DNA from: Microvirga sp. TS319 | Lineage (GTDB): Bacteria; Pseudomonadota; Alphaproteobacteria; Rhizobiales; Beijerinckiaceae | Length of the DNA stretch: 64,000 bases | Direction of reading: 5' to 3' | NCBI RefSeq assembly: GCF_041276405.1 | Contig: NZ_JBGGGT010000002.1 | Span: 595,001 to 659,000, forward strand | Shown: positions 21,308 through 29,763 of the stretch, piece after piece | Layout: every line of letters starts with the position of its first letter | Position numbering within the stretch: the stretch's first letter is position 1 | Notes under the pieces: model-generated | Database searches by the model: none | What the model was told of the DNA's origin: nothing | What the model saw: the letters and a program-made list of their open reading frames with translations, nothing else | Position numbers and translations under genes: made by a program

Positions 21308-21336
21308 CCGCGTCCGGACCTGAGGAAACGACACCC

Positions 21337-22434
21337 ATGAACCAGCCTTTTCCCATCTCGTCGCTCGGGGCGAACGCCGTCGACGTCGACATCCGAAACG
21401 TCGACCTGTCCTATGGCTCCAATCATGTTCTCAAGGGCATCAACCTGCATATCCGACCGGGCGAGTTCTTCGCCTTTCTCGGACCCTCCGGCTGCGGAAA
21501 GACGACGCTGCTGCGCCTCATCGCCGGGTTCAACCAGGCCGACGGAGGCGAGGTCCTGGTCGGCGGCCGCGACGTGTCGCGCCTTCCACCCTGGAAGCGC
21601 GACGTCGGCATGGTCTTCCAGTCCTATGCCCTGTGGCCGCACATGACGGTGAGGCGCAACGTCGCGTTCGGACTCGAGGAGCGGAAGGTCCCGAAAGCCG
21701 AGATCGACAGGCGCGTCATGGCCGCGCTGGAACTCGTCGGTCTCGCGCACCTCGCCGACCGGCGTCCTTCCCAATTGTCTGGAGGCCAGCAGCAGCGCGT
21801 CGCCGTTGCCCGGACGATCGCCATCGAGCCGAAGGTGCTTCTCCTCGACGAGCCCCTGTCCAATCTCGATGCGAAGATGCGCGTGCAGGTGCGGCGGGAA
21901 TTGCGCGATCTCCAGCAGAGGCTCGGGCTGACGACGATCTTCGTCACGCACGACCAGGAGGAAGCCAACACGATCTGCGACCGGATCGCCGTCATGAACG
22001 ACGGCATCGTGCAGCAGGTGGGAACCCCCATGGAGCTCTATGAGAAGCCCGCCAATCTGTTCGTGGCGAATTTCCTCGGCACGGCCAACATTCTGCCGGG
22101 CCGCGTGGTCCGGGAGGGGGGCGAGCGCTTCTTCGACATCGAGGGCGGCGTGCGCCTGCCGATCCCGGCGCAGGTGGTCGTGCCGGAGGGGGCCAAGCTG
22201 GTCTTCCGGCCCCAGCATGCGTCTTTGGGCAAGGACCGGGCGAGCGATGTCTTGCTGCCGGGCACCATCGTGCACAGCGAGTTTCTCGGTTCGACGCTCC
22301 GCTACGGAGTGAGAATCGGAGCCGCGGAGGTATCCATCGACACGCCGTTCCATTCGGGCGAGGCGCTCCACGAGCCGGGTTCCCCGGTGGAGATCGGCCT
22401 GTCCCTGCGCTCGGCCCTCTGGCTCGCGTCCTGA
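21337..22434 (+). CDS. ABC transporter ATP-binding protein (PotA/FbpC-type)
   Basis: 365 residues. Nucleotide-binding domain with Walker A GPSGCGKTT, Q-loop MVFQSYALWPHMTV, signature LSGGQQQRVAVART, Walker B KVLLLDEPLSNLD and switch His in FVTHDQEEA. A C-terminal TOBE-type regulatory domain occupies about 245-365. Drives import through the permease at 19565. The ATG at 21337 is preceded by GAGG. Upstream in-frame codons overlap the permease gene and are not used. A large palindrome follows the stop codon. Confidence 0.93.
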   Translation: MNQPFPISSLGANAVDVDIRNVDLSYGSNHVLKGINLHIRPGEFFAFLGPSGCGKTTLLRLIAGFNQADGGEVLVGGRDVSRLPPWKRDVGMVFQSYALWPHMTVRRNVAFGLEERKVPKAEIDRRVMAALELVGLAHLADRRPSQLSGGQQQRVAVARTIAIEPKVLLLDEPLSNLDAKMRVQVRRELRDLQQRLGLTTIFVTHDQEEANTICDRIAVMNDGIVQQVGTPMELYEKPANLFVANFLGTANILPGRVVREGGERFFDIEGGVRLPIPAQVVVPEGAKLVFRPQHASLGKDRASDVLLPGTIVHSEFLGSTLRYGVRIGAAEVSIDTPFHSGEALHEPGSPVEIGLSLRSALWLAS

Positions 22435-22444
22435 GACGACCGAT

Positions 22445-22468
22445 GCGGAAGGGGGCGCCCCCTTCCGC
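22445..22468. terminator. 24-nt perfect palindrome after the ABC operon
   Basis: GCGGAAGGGGGC (22445-22456) and GCCCCCTTCCGC (22457-22468) form a continuous palindrome 10 nt after the ATPase stop codon. A very stable cruciform/hairpin; without a T-run it is only terminator-like. Confidence 0.5.
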
Positions 22469-22495
22469 TCTGGCTATCCTGTTCCATCCACATCA

Positions 22496-22609
22496 GTGCA
22501 TCGTGCGAAAAAGTGGCCCCGGTTTTTCGCCAGAACGATGTGCTCTTTCCAGGAAGGAAGCATCGGATGGAATCCCAAAAGTGGATTCCACTTTTGGGTC
22601 CGATGCTCT
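22496..22609. repeat. composite palindromic repeat, copy 2
   Basis: Two-part element: first half gcatcgtgcg to aacgatgtgctc with core aaaaagtggccccggttttt; second half agcatcggatgg to gtccgatgctct with the palindromic core aaaagtggattccactttt. Nearly identical to copy 3 at 23986-24099. It lies immediately before gph. Confidence 0.8.
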
Positions 22610-22621
22610 AGTACCCAAGGC

Positions 22622-23290
22622 ATGTCCAAGCTGAAAGCCATCATCTTCGATCTCGACGGAACCCTCGTCGACAGCGCGCGCGACCTTCAGGACGCGACGA
22701 ACGCCCTCTTGGCGGAAGAGGGACTGCGGCAGATCAGTCTCGACGAGACCAAGTCCATGATCGGGGACGGAGCCGCCAAGCTCGTGGAGCGCGCCGTCCT
22801 GGCGACGGGAGGCGATGTGACGCGCATTTCGGCGTTTGTTGCCCGCTTCCTCGAGATCTACCAGGCGAATGCCTCCCGGCATACCGAGGCCTATCCCGGC
22901 GTGGCGGACACGCTGGTGGGCCTGCGGCGTCTGGGGCTTCCCCTGGCGGTCGTCACCAACAAGCCCCATGCGGCCACCATGGACATCCTGGAGGCGCTCG
23001 GACTGCGCGGCTATTTCGACGCGGTGATCGGGGGCGATACGCTGCCTGAGCGCAAGCCGCATCCGGCGCCGGTCCTGATGGCCCTCGGACAGCTCGGCGT
23101 GGCGCCCGAGGCGGCTCTCATGGTCGGAGACAATTATCACGACGTGCAGGCGGCCCGCGCGGCGGGCGTGCGTGCCTTCGCGGTCACCTACGGCTACAGC
23201 CACAAGCCGCACGCGGAGCTGGGCGCCGATCGTCTCATCGCGACCATGGCCGAGTTGCTCCCCATCGTGGAAGGCGGCCTCGCGGCCTGA
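22622..23290 (+). CDS. gph: phosphoglycolate phosphatase, HAD superfamily
   Basis: 222 residues, close to the family's usual 220-230. HAD motif I DLDGTLVDS (nucleophile and acid/base Asp), motif II region VVTNKP, motif III/IV GGDTLPERKPHPAP and VGDNYHDVQAARAAG. A helical cap domain sits between motifs I and II. It dephosphorylates 2-phosphoglycolate from oxygenation or DNA repair; other HAD substrates cannot be excluded. The ATG at 22622 begins MSKLKAIIFDLDG. Upstream in-frame codons come from the repeat and are excluded. A phosphohistidine phosphatase gene follows in the same direction. Confidence 0.85.
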   Translation: MSKLKAIIFDLDGTLVDSARDLQDATNALLAEEGLRQISLDETKSMIGDGAAKLVERAVLATGGDVTRISAFVARFLEIYQANASRHTEAYPGVADTLVGLRRLGLPLAVVTNKPHAATMDILEALGLRGYFDAVIGGDTLPERKPHPAPVLMALGQLGVAPEAALMVGDNYHDVQAARAAGVRAFAVTYGYSHKPHAELGADRLIATMAELLPIVEGGLAA

Positions 23291-23349
23291 CTTTTCCGAA
23301 CGATTGCGTCCCACGGCAGGCTCGCCGATCTGATCAGGAAACGCGCATC

Positions 23350-23979
23350 ATGAGATTGACCCTGGTTCGCCACGGCGAGACCATCTGGAATGCCGAGCGA
23401 CGCCTGCAGGGGCACGCGGATGCTCCCCTGTCGGAGCGCGGGATCGGTCAGGCCCGGCGCGCGGCCGAATTCTTCGCGGGCGCGCCTGCTCCGAGCCTCG
23501 TCGTATCGTCGGATCTGAGCCGGGCGCGTCACACGGCCGAGCTTCTCGGCTTCTCGGCCTTCGCCACCGACCGCCGTCTGCGAGAGATGGATCTCGGCGA
23601 CTGGACGGGCCTGTGGATCGAGGACATCGAGGCGTCCGACAAGGGGGCCTATCGCGACTGGCGGCTCGGGGCCTCGACGCCCCCTCGCGGCGAGGAATGG
23701 GAGCCGTTCTGCGCAAGGGTCGGGGATGCGCTCCGGGACGCGATCGGTCGGTCCGAGGGCGACATCGTGATCGTCACTCACGAAGGCGTGGTGCGCGCGG
23801 CCTGCGCGATCCTGGTCGGCCTGCCGCCGTCCCGGCTCGCACCCATTCCCCCGGCGGCCCTCACGATCTTCGACATCGACCGCGCGGCGCCATCATACCC
23901 GGCGCGCCTCGTGGCGTTCAACATCGCGCCGTCTCCGGTCGATCTGAGAACGCAGGGCCTCGATCACGCGCCGGTCTGA
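23350..23979 (+). CDS. histidine phosphatase family protein (phosphoglycerate mutase-like)
   Basis: 209 residues. The catalytic RHGET motif (His8) is at the N-terminus in LTLVRHGETIWN. The second half of the active site is VSSDLSRARHTAELLG, LREMDLGDWTG and VTHEGVVRAA. The size and the E-D-GDWTG pattern match the GpmB/CobC-like acid-phosphatase branch rather than glycolytic dPGM of about 250 residues. Substrate unknown. 59 bp downstream of gph and in the same direction, so possibly co-transcribed. A composite repeat starts 6 nt after its stop codon. Confidence 0.82.
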   Translation: MRLTLVRHGETIWNAERRLQGHADAPLSERGIGQARRAAEFFAGAPAPSLVVSSDLSRARHTAELLGFSAFATDRRLREMDLGDWTGLWIEDIEASDKGAYRDWRLGASTPPRGEEWEPFCARVGDALRDAIGRSEGDIVIVTHEGVVRAACAILVGLPPSRLAPIPPAALTIFDIDRAAPSYPARLVAFNIAPSPVDLRTQGLDHAPV

Positions 23980-23985
23980 TGCTCC

Positions 23986-24099
23986 AGCGCATCGTGCGAA
24001 AAAGTGGCCCCGGTTTCTCGCAAGAACGATGCGCTCATCTCAGAAGGGAGCATCGGATGGAATCCCAAAAGTGGATTCCACTTTTGGGTCCGATGCTCT
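23986..24099. repeat. composite palindromic repeat, copy 3
   Basis: Same two-part organisation as copy 2, with first half agcgcatcgtgcg to aacgatgcgctc and second half agcatcggatgg to gtccgatgctct. Differences from copy 2 are concentrated in the linker between halves. Confidence 0.8.
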
Positions 24100-24111
24100 C
24101 GGCCAAAGAAA

Positions 24112-24180
24112 AGAGCTGATTCCACTCCGGTGAAATCAGCTCTGGCCTATCCGGTGAAAGCGGACGCGTGACGCGTCCGC
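24112..24180. terminator. two hairpins between convergent genes
   Basis: AGAGCTGATT (24112-24121) pairs with AATCAGCTCT (24134-24143). GCGGACGCG (24160-24168) pairs with CGCGTCCGC (24172-24180) over a TGA loop. They separate the phosphatase gene (+) from the binding-protein gene (-) and probably stop transcription from both sides. Confidence 0.6.
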
Positions 24181-24197
24181 TCGTTCTCACGCGAGCA

Positions 24198-25250
24198 TCA
24201 GCGCTCGATGGTCTTGTTCCAGCGGTTGTTCCATTCCGGCCGCTTTTCGTTGATCGCGTCCCAATCGAGGGTGACCGCGGTCTTCATGTCCTCGTGGAAC
24301 TTCTTGAGCTTGGCTTCCGCTGCCGGCGTGGGCGCCTTGGCGTTCACGTTGGAGGGAATGATGTTGCCGTGCTCGAGCGCCTTGCTCTGGGCCTCGGGCG
24401 ACAGGAGATAGGCGGCCAGCTTCTGCGCCAGCTCGGGCTCGCTGTTGTTGGCGATGACGCACTCGGTCACCATCAGGACGACGGAGCCTTCCTTGGGCTG
24501 CGCGTACTCGACCGGGATGTTCTTCTCCTGATGCGCCGCGACGGCGGTGGGCGTCAGGGGGAAGATCGCGGCCTCGCCGGTCTGCACCATTTCGGAGATC
24601 TTGGCCGAGCTCGGAATGTATTCGAGCACGTTCTTGCCGATGGTGTCCTTGAACTTCGAGAAGCCGGGCTCGACGTTCTGCTCGTTGCCGCCCTGGATCC
24701 GGTTGAACATCAGGAATGCGTGAAGGCCGAAGGAGGACGCTGCCGCCGACTGGAAGACGACCTTGCCCTTGTACTTCGGATCGGCGAGATCCATCCAGGA
24801 GGTCGGAGGCGCCCAGCCGTTCTCGTCGAACATCTTCTTGTTGTAGGCAAGGCCCGTCATGCCGAGGTCGATGCCGATCGCCATGTCGTTCTTCAGCCGG
24901 GCGCCCGGGGCGAGATCGGCCAGAACCGGAGAATCCTTGACCTTCTCGCAGAGCCCGGCGCCGATCGCGCGCACCATGACGCCGTCGTCGAGGAACATGA
25001 TGTGCATCTGGGGATTGCCCTTGGATGCCGTGGCCTTCGCCAGGATGTCGGAGGACGTGCCCGGGACGACGACGATCTTCACGTCGTTCGCCTTCTCGAA
25101 ATCAGGGAAGACGTGCTGCGTATAGGTTCGTTCGAAATTGCCGCCGTTCATGCCGACATAGAGCGTCTTGGTCTGCGCCTGGGCGGCTCCGGTCGCGGTG
25201 GTCGCGAGTGCCGCGAAGGCGACAGCCTGCAGAAGTCTGGTCCTAGTCAC
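24198..25250 (-). CDS. ABC transporter substrate-binding protein (PotD-like)
   Basis: 350 residues with a GTG start and a signal peptide (MTRTRLLQAVAFAALATTAT, then GAAQAQ). Type II SBP fold like spermidine/putrescine-binding PotD: LYVGMNGGNFERTYTQHVFP, GIDLGMTGLAYNKKMFDENG, SWMDLADPKYKGKVVF, and a C-terminal NRWNKTIER. Last gene of a seven-gene minus-strand operon; its GTG overlaps the TGA of the upstream oxidoreductase. Transport partners are the permeases at 28094-29754 and the ATPase at 29764. The linked dehydrogenase suggests an amino-acid derivative or opine-type substrate rather than a simple polyamine. Confidence 0.87.
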   Translation of the reverse strand: MTRTRLLQAVAFAALATTATGAAQAQTKTLYVGMNGGNFERTYTQHVFPDFEKANDVKIVVVPGTSSDILAKATASKGNPQMHIMFLDDGVMVRAIGAGLCEKVKDSPVLADLAPGARLKNDMAIGIDLGMTGLAYNKKMFDENGWAPPTSWMDLADPKYKGKVVFQSAAASSFGLHAFLMFNRIQGGNEQNVEPGFSKFKDTIGKNVLEYIPSSAKISEMVQTGEAAIFPLTPTAVAAHQEKNIPVEYAQPKEGSVVLMVTECVIANNSEPELAQKLAAYLLSPEAQSKALEHGNIIPSNVNAKAPTPAAEAKLKKFHEDMKTAVTLDWDAINEKRPEWNNRWNKTIER

Positions 25251-26422
25251 TTGGATGTTCCCCTTGTCGTTGGCTCTGAAACGCTCCCCGGGCGGAGATC
25301 CATCTCCGCTGGGGCGAAACGATCGATGGCGAAAGATTGGATCGGCGTGCGGCTTTCGCCGTCACGGACGAGTTCGGCCAGGACTTCGCCAACTCCCGGC
25401 GCGATTTGGAATCCGGCTCCGGAGAAGCCGAATGCGTGAATGAGGTTCGGTGTCGTGCGGCTGAAGCCGATCACCGGGTTCCGGTCCGCCGTCTCACCTT
25501 CCGTTCCGCTCCAGAACCGGATCGCATGAGCATGGCGCAACGCGGGAAAAAGCGCTGCGGCGCGGCTCATGATGGTCATGGCGCCGGCACTCGTCGGACG
25601 CGAGAAATCCATGTCGGCATTCGCTTCGCCGCGCATGCCGCCGACGATGCAGTTGCCGCGCTCCACCTGGCGCGCATAGATGCCGCCGCCTTCCGCTCCG
25701 ATATTCACGCTCATGAACGATCCCATGGGTTCGGTGACGATCATGCTCGGGTAGATCTTCTTGAGCGGAACCTGATCCCCGAACGCTTCCGCGAAGCGTC
25801 CTGCCCAGGCGCCGGCGCTGTTGATGACGAAGCGCGCCCTGATGTCGATTCCCCTCTCGGCTGACAGGTGGAAGCCTTCCCGTGCCGTCTCGACATGCAG
25901 CACGGGCGTCTGTTCGAGAACGTCGGCTCCGGCCCGCCGGGCCGCATGCGCGAAGGCTGCGGACACTAGGCGCGGATTGGCGTGCCCGTCGCCCGGACAG
26001 AGCGACGCACCGGCGATGTCGCCTGCGATCCAGGGGAAGCGCTCACGCAGCCGGTTATGCCCGATGAGTTCCAGATCGAGGCCTAGTCCCGCAACCCGGG
26101 CGGCATAGGCCTCGAGAGACGCCATCTCGGCTTCGGTCCTCGCCAGCTTGAGATGACCGGAGCGCACGAACTCTCCGTCGATGCCGATGACGTCCTTCAG
26201 ACGCGGCCAGATCGCATGGGCACGCTGCGACAGGGCGATCTGCTCGGGCGGGCGGCCCTGGCGGCGCACGCCGCCATAGTTCACGCCGCTCGCCTGCGCG
26301 CCGCAGAAGCCCTTGTCGAGGAGCACGACGGAGAGCCCCATGCGCCGAAGGGCCAGCGCCGCCGAGCTGCCGACGAGGCCGCCGCCGATGATGGCTACAT
26401 CCTTGTCGAGGCGGAGGCTCAT
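25247..26422 (-). CDS. FAD-dependent oxidoreductase, DAO family (HcnC/OoxB/LhpB-like)
   Basis: 391 residues. N-terminal dinucleotide-binding motif DVAIIGGGLVGSSAALALRR. GVNYGGVRRQGRPPEQ and HAFGFSGAGFQIAPGVGEVL (C-terminal FAD-binding region) are typical of the D-amino-acid-oxidase/glycine-oxidase superfamily. Its companions, a BFD-type NAD/FAD subunit and a small [2Fe-2S] protein, mark it as the catalytic subunit of a three-part dehydrogenase related to hydrogen-cyanide synthase, opine oxidase and D-hydroxyproline dehydrogenase. Start ATG 26422 has AGGAGA upstream; longer in-frame extension is excluded because it overlaps the neighbouring gene. Substrate unknown, probably a secondary amine imported by the linked ABC system. 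Confidence 0.86.
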   Translation of the reverse strand: MSLRLDKDVAIIGGGLVGSSAALALRRMGLSVVLLDKGFCGAQASGVNYGGVRRQGRPPEQIALSQRAHAIWPRLKDVIGIDGEFVRSGHLKLARTEAEMASLEAYAARVAGLGLDLELIGHNRLRERFPWIAGDIAGASLCPGDGHANPRLVSAAFAHAARRAGADVLEQTPVLHVETAREGFHLSAERGIDIRARFVINSAGAWAGRFAEAFGDQVPLKKIYPSMIVTEPMGSFMSVNIGAEGGGIYARQVERGNCIVGGMRGEANADMDFSRPTSAGAMTIMSRAAALFPALRHAHAIRFWSGTEGETADRNPVIGFSRTTPNLIHAFGFSGAGFQIAPGVGEVLAELVRDGESRTPIQSFAIDRFAPAEMDLRPGSVSEPTTRGTSK

Positions 26423-27795
26423 GCGGTCTCTCCTTCGCTCACGATCGCGAGGGGAAGCGGCTTCACCGGTGGCTGGGCGCGCAGACGGCCCACGGCCGCC
26501 ACGGGCCGGCCTCCGGCGGCCGCCAGAACTTCGGCGGCGGCGGTTGAACACATGCGCCCCTGGCACCGTCCCATGCCGATTCGCGTGAGCGCCTTGAGAC
26601 GATTGAGCTCGGATACGCCCTGGTCGCGTGCGGCGTGACGCACCTGGCCCACCGAAATCTCTTCGCAGCGACACAGGAGAACGTCGTCCTCGACGCTGCT
26701 CGCCCAGGCGGTCGGGAACGGGAAGGCCGCCTCGAGCACGTCCCGGAACCGGCGAATGCCTTCGAGCCTGCGCTCCAGGTCCGCAACCCGCGCGCGGTCG
26801 ACGGCCAAACCGGCATCCTCGAGGAGTGCGAGAGCCGCGCGTTCGCCGGCGAGTTCCGCGGCGTCCGCGCCGGCGATGCCGGCACCGTCGCCCGCAATGT
26901 AGATGCCGGCCATACTGGTGCGCCCCGCGGCGTCGCGCTCAGGCCGCCAGGCGCGATCCCGTTCGTCGAAAACGAAGCGGCAGCCGGCGAGGTCCGCCAG
27001 TTGCGTCTCGGACCGGAGAGCGAAGCCGTAGCCGACGGCATCGCAGGCGAGACGGCGCTCACGTCCGTTCTCGCGCCAGACGACCGCGCCGACGCGGCCC
27101 TCACCCTCGATCCGGGCAGGCTCGACGCCGAAGCGGACCGGAACGCCGCGCGCCATGAGTTCGGCCACATAGCGCAGGCCGCGGACGACGACGCCCGGCT
27201 GCGACAGCGCACCGCGTGCAAGATGCAGTTTCGCCAGGAACGGTGCCGTATCGAGGACGGCGGCAACCTTGGCTCCGGCTTTCATGTATTGCCAGGCGAC
27301 GAGATAGAGCAGGGGCCCCGAGCCGAGGAAGACGACATTCTCACCGATGGCGCAGCCCTGTGACTTCAAGGCAATCTGCGCGCCTCCGAGGGTAAAGACG
27401 CCCGGCGTCGTCCAGCCCCGGAAGGGAACCACGCGATCGGTCGCGCCCGTGGCGAGGATGAGATGCGTGAACGGAAGACGGCGGTTGCGGCCGCCCTTCA
27501 TGGTATCGGCTGTCCTGTCGCGGATGTGCCAGACCAGGCTTTCGGGGAAGTAGTCGATCTTGTCCCGGATCCGGTCGAAGGCATGATGGAGAGCAGTCGC
27601 CTTGCCGGCTTCGGACCCGTAGAGATCGCGAGGACCGCGTTCGTCCGGAACGAGCCGCTGCCGGTAGATCTGGCCGCCCGCGGACGGCGCCTCGTCGACG
27701 ACGGCCGGCCTGATGGCGGCGGCCACGAGAGCCTGCGCGGCGCGGATGCCCGCGGGCCCGGAGCCGACGATCAGCGGTTGAAGGGCATCGCTCAC
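26419..27795 (-). CDS. FAD/NAD-binding oxidoreductase with BFD-like [2Fe-2S] domain (HcnB/OoxA-like)
   Basis: 458 residues from a GTG at 27795 that overlaps the stop of the preceding gene. PLIVGSGPAGIRAAQALVAA binds FAD; a pyridine-nucleotide-disulfide oxidoreductase core follows, with LILATGATDRVVPFRG, NVVFLGSGPLLYL and GIYIAGDGAGIAGADAAELA. The C-terminal 80 residues are a BFD-like [2Fe-2S] domain with CRC and CQGRMC cysteine pairs. Size and domain order match HcnB and opine-oxidase subunit A. It should pass electrons from the DAO-type catalytic subunit (25247) and the small ferredoxin-like subunit (27792) towards the respiratory chain. The ATGA overlap with the next gene indicates coupling. 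Confidence 0.86.
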   Translation of the reverse strand: MSDALQPLIVGSGPAGIRAAQALVAAAIRPAVVDEAPSAGGQIYRQRLVPDERGPRDLYGSEAGKATALHHAFDRIRDKIDYFPESLVWHIRDRTADTMKGGRNRRLPFTHLILATGATDRVVPFRGWTTPGVFTLGGAQIALKSQGCAIGENVVFLGSGPLLYLVAWQYMKAGAKVAAVLDTAPFLAKLHLARGALSQPGVVVRGLRYVAELMARGVPVRFGVEPARIEGEGRVGAVVWRENGRERRLACDAVGYGFALRSETQLADLAGCRFVFDERDRAWRPERDAAGRTSMAGIYIAGDGAGIAGADAAELAGERAALALLEDAGLAVDRARVADLERRLEGIRRFRDVLEAAFPFPTAWASSVEDDVLLCRCEEISVGQVRHAARDQGVSELNRLKALTRIGMGRCQGRMCSTAAAEVLAAAGGRPVAAVGRLRAQPPVKPLPLAIVSEGETA

Positions 27796-28082
27796 GATCG
27801 CGGCTCCGAAACGGTTTGGAGATTCATTCCTTCCTCCAGGGGCGTGCTGCAGGCCCGGATGCGACTGCCGTCGGCCGTCAGAACCCAGCAATCCTGACAG
27901 GCTCCCATCTGACAGAAGCCCGCGCGCGGCTCCCGCGAGAAGTCGCTGGAGCGCAGGCGGTCGGACTGGGTGAGGATGGCGGTCAAAACCGTGTCGCCCG
28001 CTCGTCCGGTGCAGGGCTCGCCGTTCAGCGAGAAGGCGATGGCAGGCAGGTTGTGTCGAGCGAGGCGCTTGAGGAGAGCCAT
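27792..28082 (-). CDS. (2Fe-2S)-binding small subunit (HcnA/LhpF-like)
   Basis: 96 residues, the usual size of the smallest subunit of HcnABC-type dehydrogenases. The fold resembles a truncated ferredoxin: AIAFSLNGEPCTGRAGDTVL, then a cysteine cluster C-x4-C-x2-C-x12-C (CQMGACQDC and the Cys in RIRACSTP) that binds one [2Fe-2S] cluster. Encoded directly before the FAD/NAD subunit, with GTGA overlap. Start ATG 28082, 12 nt after the permease stop. Confidence 0.85.
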   Translation of the reverse strand: MALLKRLARHNLPAIAFSLNGEPCTGRAGDTVLTAILTQSDRLRSSDFSREPRAGFCQMGACQDCWVLTADGSRIRACSTPLEEGMNLQTVSEPRS

Positions 28083-28093
28083 GGTCGTTTCCT

Positions 28094-28888
28094 TCAGCGC
28101 TGTCCGACGAGGATGCGGTCGAGACCGAACGCACGGTCGAGGACGATCATCGCGGTCGCCGTCAGGGCGATCATGAGAGCCGAGACGGCTGCCATCATCG
28201 GATCGATGGATTCCGTCGCATACATGTACATGCGCACGGGCAACGTGATCGTCGCCGGCGACGTGACGAAGATCGACATCGTGAGTTCGTCGAAGCTGTT
28301 GATGAAGGCCAGCAGCCAGCCGCCGGTGATGCCGGGCAGGATCATGGGAGCGGTGATGCGGCGGAACGTCGTCCACTGGTTCGCGCCGAGCGTCAGGGCC
28401 GCCTGTTCGGCGCTGCGGTCGAGCCCCGACAGCGCGGACAGCACGAGGCGCAGCACATAGGGCGTCACGATGATGATGTGCGTCGCGACGAGCCACGCGA
28501 AGCTGCCCGTCGCGCCGATGAGCGCGAAGAGGCGAAGGAACGCGACGCCGAGCACGAGATGGGGAATGATCAGCGGCGACAGGAAGAGGGCATTCAGGAA
28601 GTCTCTGCCCGGGAACGTGTAGCGGCTGATCGCCAGGCCCGCCGGCACGGCGAGCGCGACCGCCAGCGTCGCGGAGAATGCCGCGAGCCAGATGCTGTTC
28701 CAGAACGAGGTCACGAAATCCGGATGCTCGAAGATGGCCTTGAACCAGCGCAGCGACAGGCCGGCGGTCGGCAGGCTCAAGGTGTTCTCGGGCGTGAAGG
28801 CGACCAGACAGATGACGACGAGCGGGGCCAGGACGAAAGCCACCACGAGCGTGTGAAAGATGAGGGCGACGGGACCGTTCTTTTGCAT
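28094..28888 (-). CDS. ABC transporter permease (PotC-like)
   Basis: 264 residues, about six transmembrane helices. N-terminal helix PVALIFHTLVVAFVLAPLVV. The EAA coupling loop reads AEQAALTLGANQWTTFRRIT, followed by PMILPGITGGWLLAFINSFDEL, a hallmark of PotC-type permeases. Partners with the PotB-like permease 5 nt upstream. The ATG at 28888 gives a standard-length PotC; longer in-frame sequence overlaps that gene. Confidence 0.9.
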   Translation of the reverse strand: MQKNGPVALIFHTLVVAFVLAPLVVICLVAFTPENTLSLPTAGLSLRWFKAIFEHPDFVTSFWNSIWLAAFSATLAVALAVPAGLAISRYTFPGRDFLNALFLSPLIIPHLVLGVAFLRLFALIGATGSFAWLVATHIIIVTPYVLRLVLSALSGLDRSAEQAALTLGANQWTTFRRITAPMILPGITGGWLLAFINSFDELTMSIFVTSPATITLPVRMYMYATESIDPMMAAVSALMIALTATAMIVLDRAFGLDRILVGQR

Positions 28889-28893
28889 GGGGA

Positions 28894-29754
28894 TCACCCG
28901 AGTGTCCGGCGCGCGCGAGCTTCGACCATGCGGTTGTAGGCCAGCATGATGCATAGATTCGCGACGAGCACGATGATCGCGATCGTGGCTCCGAGGGGCC
29001 AGTTCAGCTCCTGCAGGTATTCGTCGTAGACCAGCGTCGCCGCCATCTTGAGACGGCGCCCGCCGAGCAGGGCCGGAACCGCGAAGGCGCTTGCCGACAA
29101 TCCGAACACGATGAGGCTGCCGGACAGCATGCCGAGCGAGACCTGGGGCAGAACGATCCGGCGAAGAGCCGTGAAGCGCGAGGCGCCGAGCGTCCAGGCG
29201 GCGGCTTCGACCATGGGATCGAGCTTCTGCAGGGCCGTCCAGACGGGAATGACCATGAAGGGCAGCATCACGTGGACGAGAGCGATGACAATGGCGGTTT
29301 CGGTGTAGAGGATCTTGGCCGGCGCCAATCCGAGGGCCGCGAGGGCCTGATTGACGAGCCCCTGCGAGCCGAGGAGCATGCTCCACCCGAACGTGCGCAC
29401 GACGACGGAGACGAGCAGCGGACCGATGATGACGAGCAGGAAGATCGACCGCCACGGATCGCGCATCCGCGACAGGATGTAGGATTCAGGGACCCCGATC
29501 ACGGCGCAGATGAGCGTCGTCAGGAACGCGATCCGCAGGGTTCTCCAGAAGACGCTGAGATAATACTCGTCCGTGACGACGGCGGCGTAATGGGAGAGCG
29601 TGAAGCTGTTCTGGATGCCGGTGGAATAGTCGTAGACGTGAAACGACAGGATCACGGTCAGCGCGAGCGGCAGCAGCACCAGCCCGGTGAAGAACAGGGC
29701 GCCGGGGCCAGCGAGCAGCCACGGAACAGATATGAGAGGGGAGCGCCGGGTCAT
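28894..29754 (-). CDS. ABC transporter permease (PotB-like)
   Basis: 286 residues with about six membrane helices beginning WLLAGPGALFFTGLVLLPLA. EAA loop VEAAAWTLGASRFTALRRIV, then LPQVSLGMLSGSLIVFGLSA. Shape and order (ATPase, PotB-like, PotC-like) are those of the polyamine/opine importer family. Starts 9 nt after the ATPase stop codon. Confidence 0.9.
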   Translation of the reverse strand: MTRRSPLISVPWLLAGPGALFFTGLVLLPLALTVILSFHVYDYSTGIQNSFTLSHYAAVVTDEYYLSVFWRTLRIAFLTTLICAVIGVPESYILSRMRDPWRSIFLLVIIGPLLVSVVVRTFGWSMLLGSQGLVNQALAALGLAPAKILYTETAIVIALVHVMLPFMVIPVWTALQKLDPMVEAAAWTLGASRFTALRRIVLPQVSLGMLSGSLIVFGLSASAFAVPALLGGRRLKMAATLVYDEYLQELNWPLGATIAIIVLVANLCIMLAYNRMVEARARRTLG

Positions 29755-29763
29755 CTTGACACC

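Noticed and set aside
22496..22621. N-terminal extension of gph through the composite repeat
   Set aside because: The extra 42 codons are repeat DNA; HAD phosphatases start just before the DLDGT motif, matching ATG 22622.
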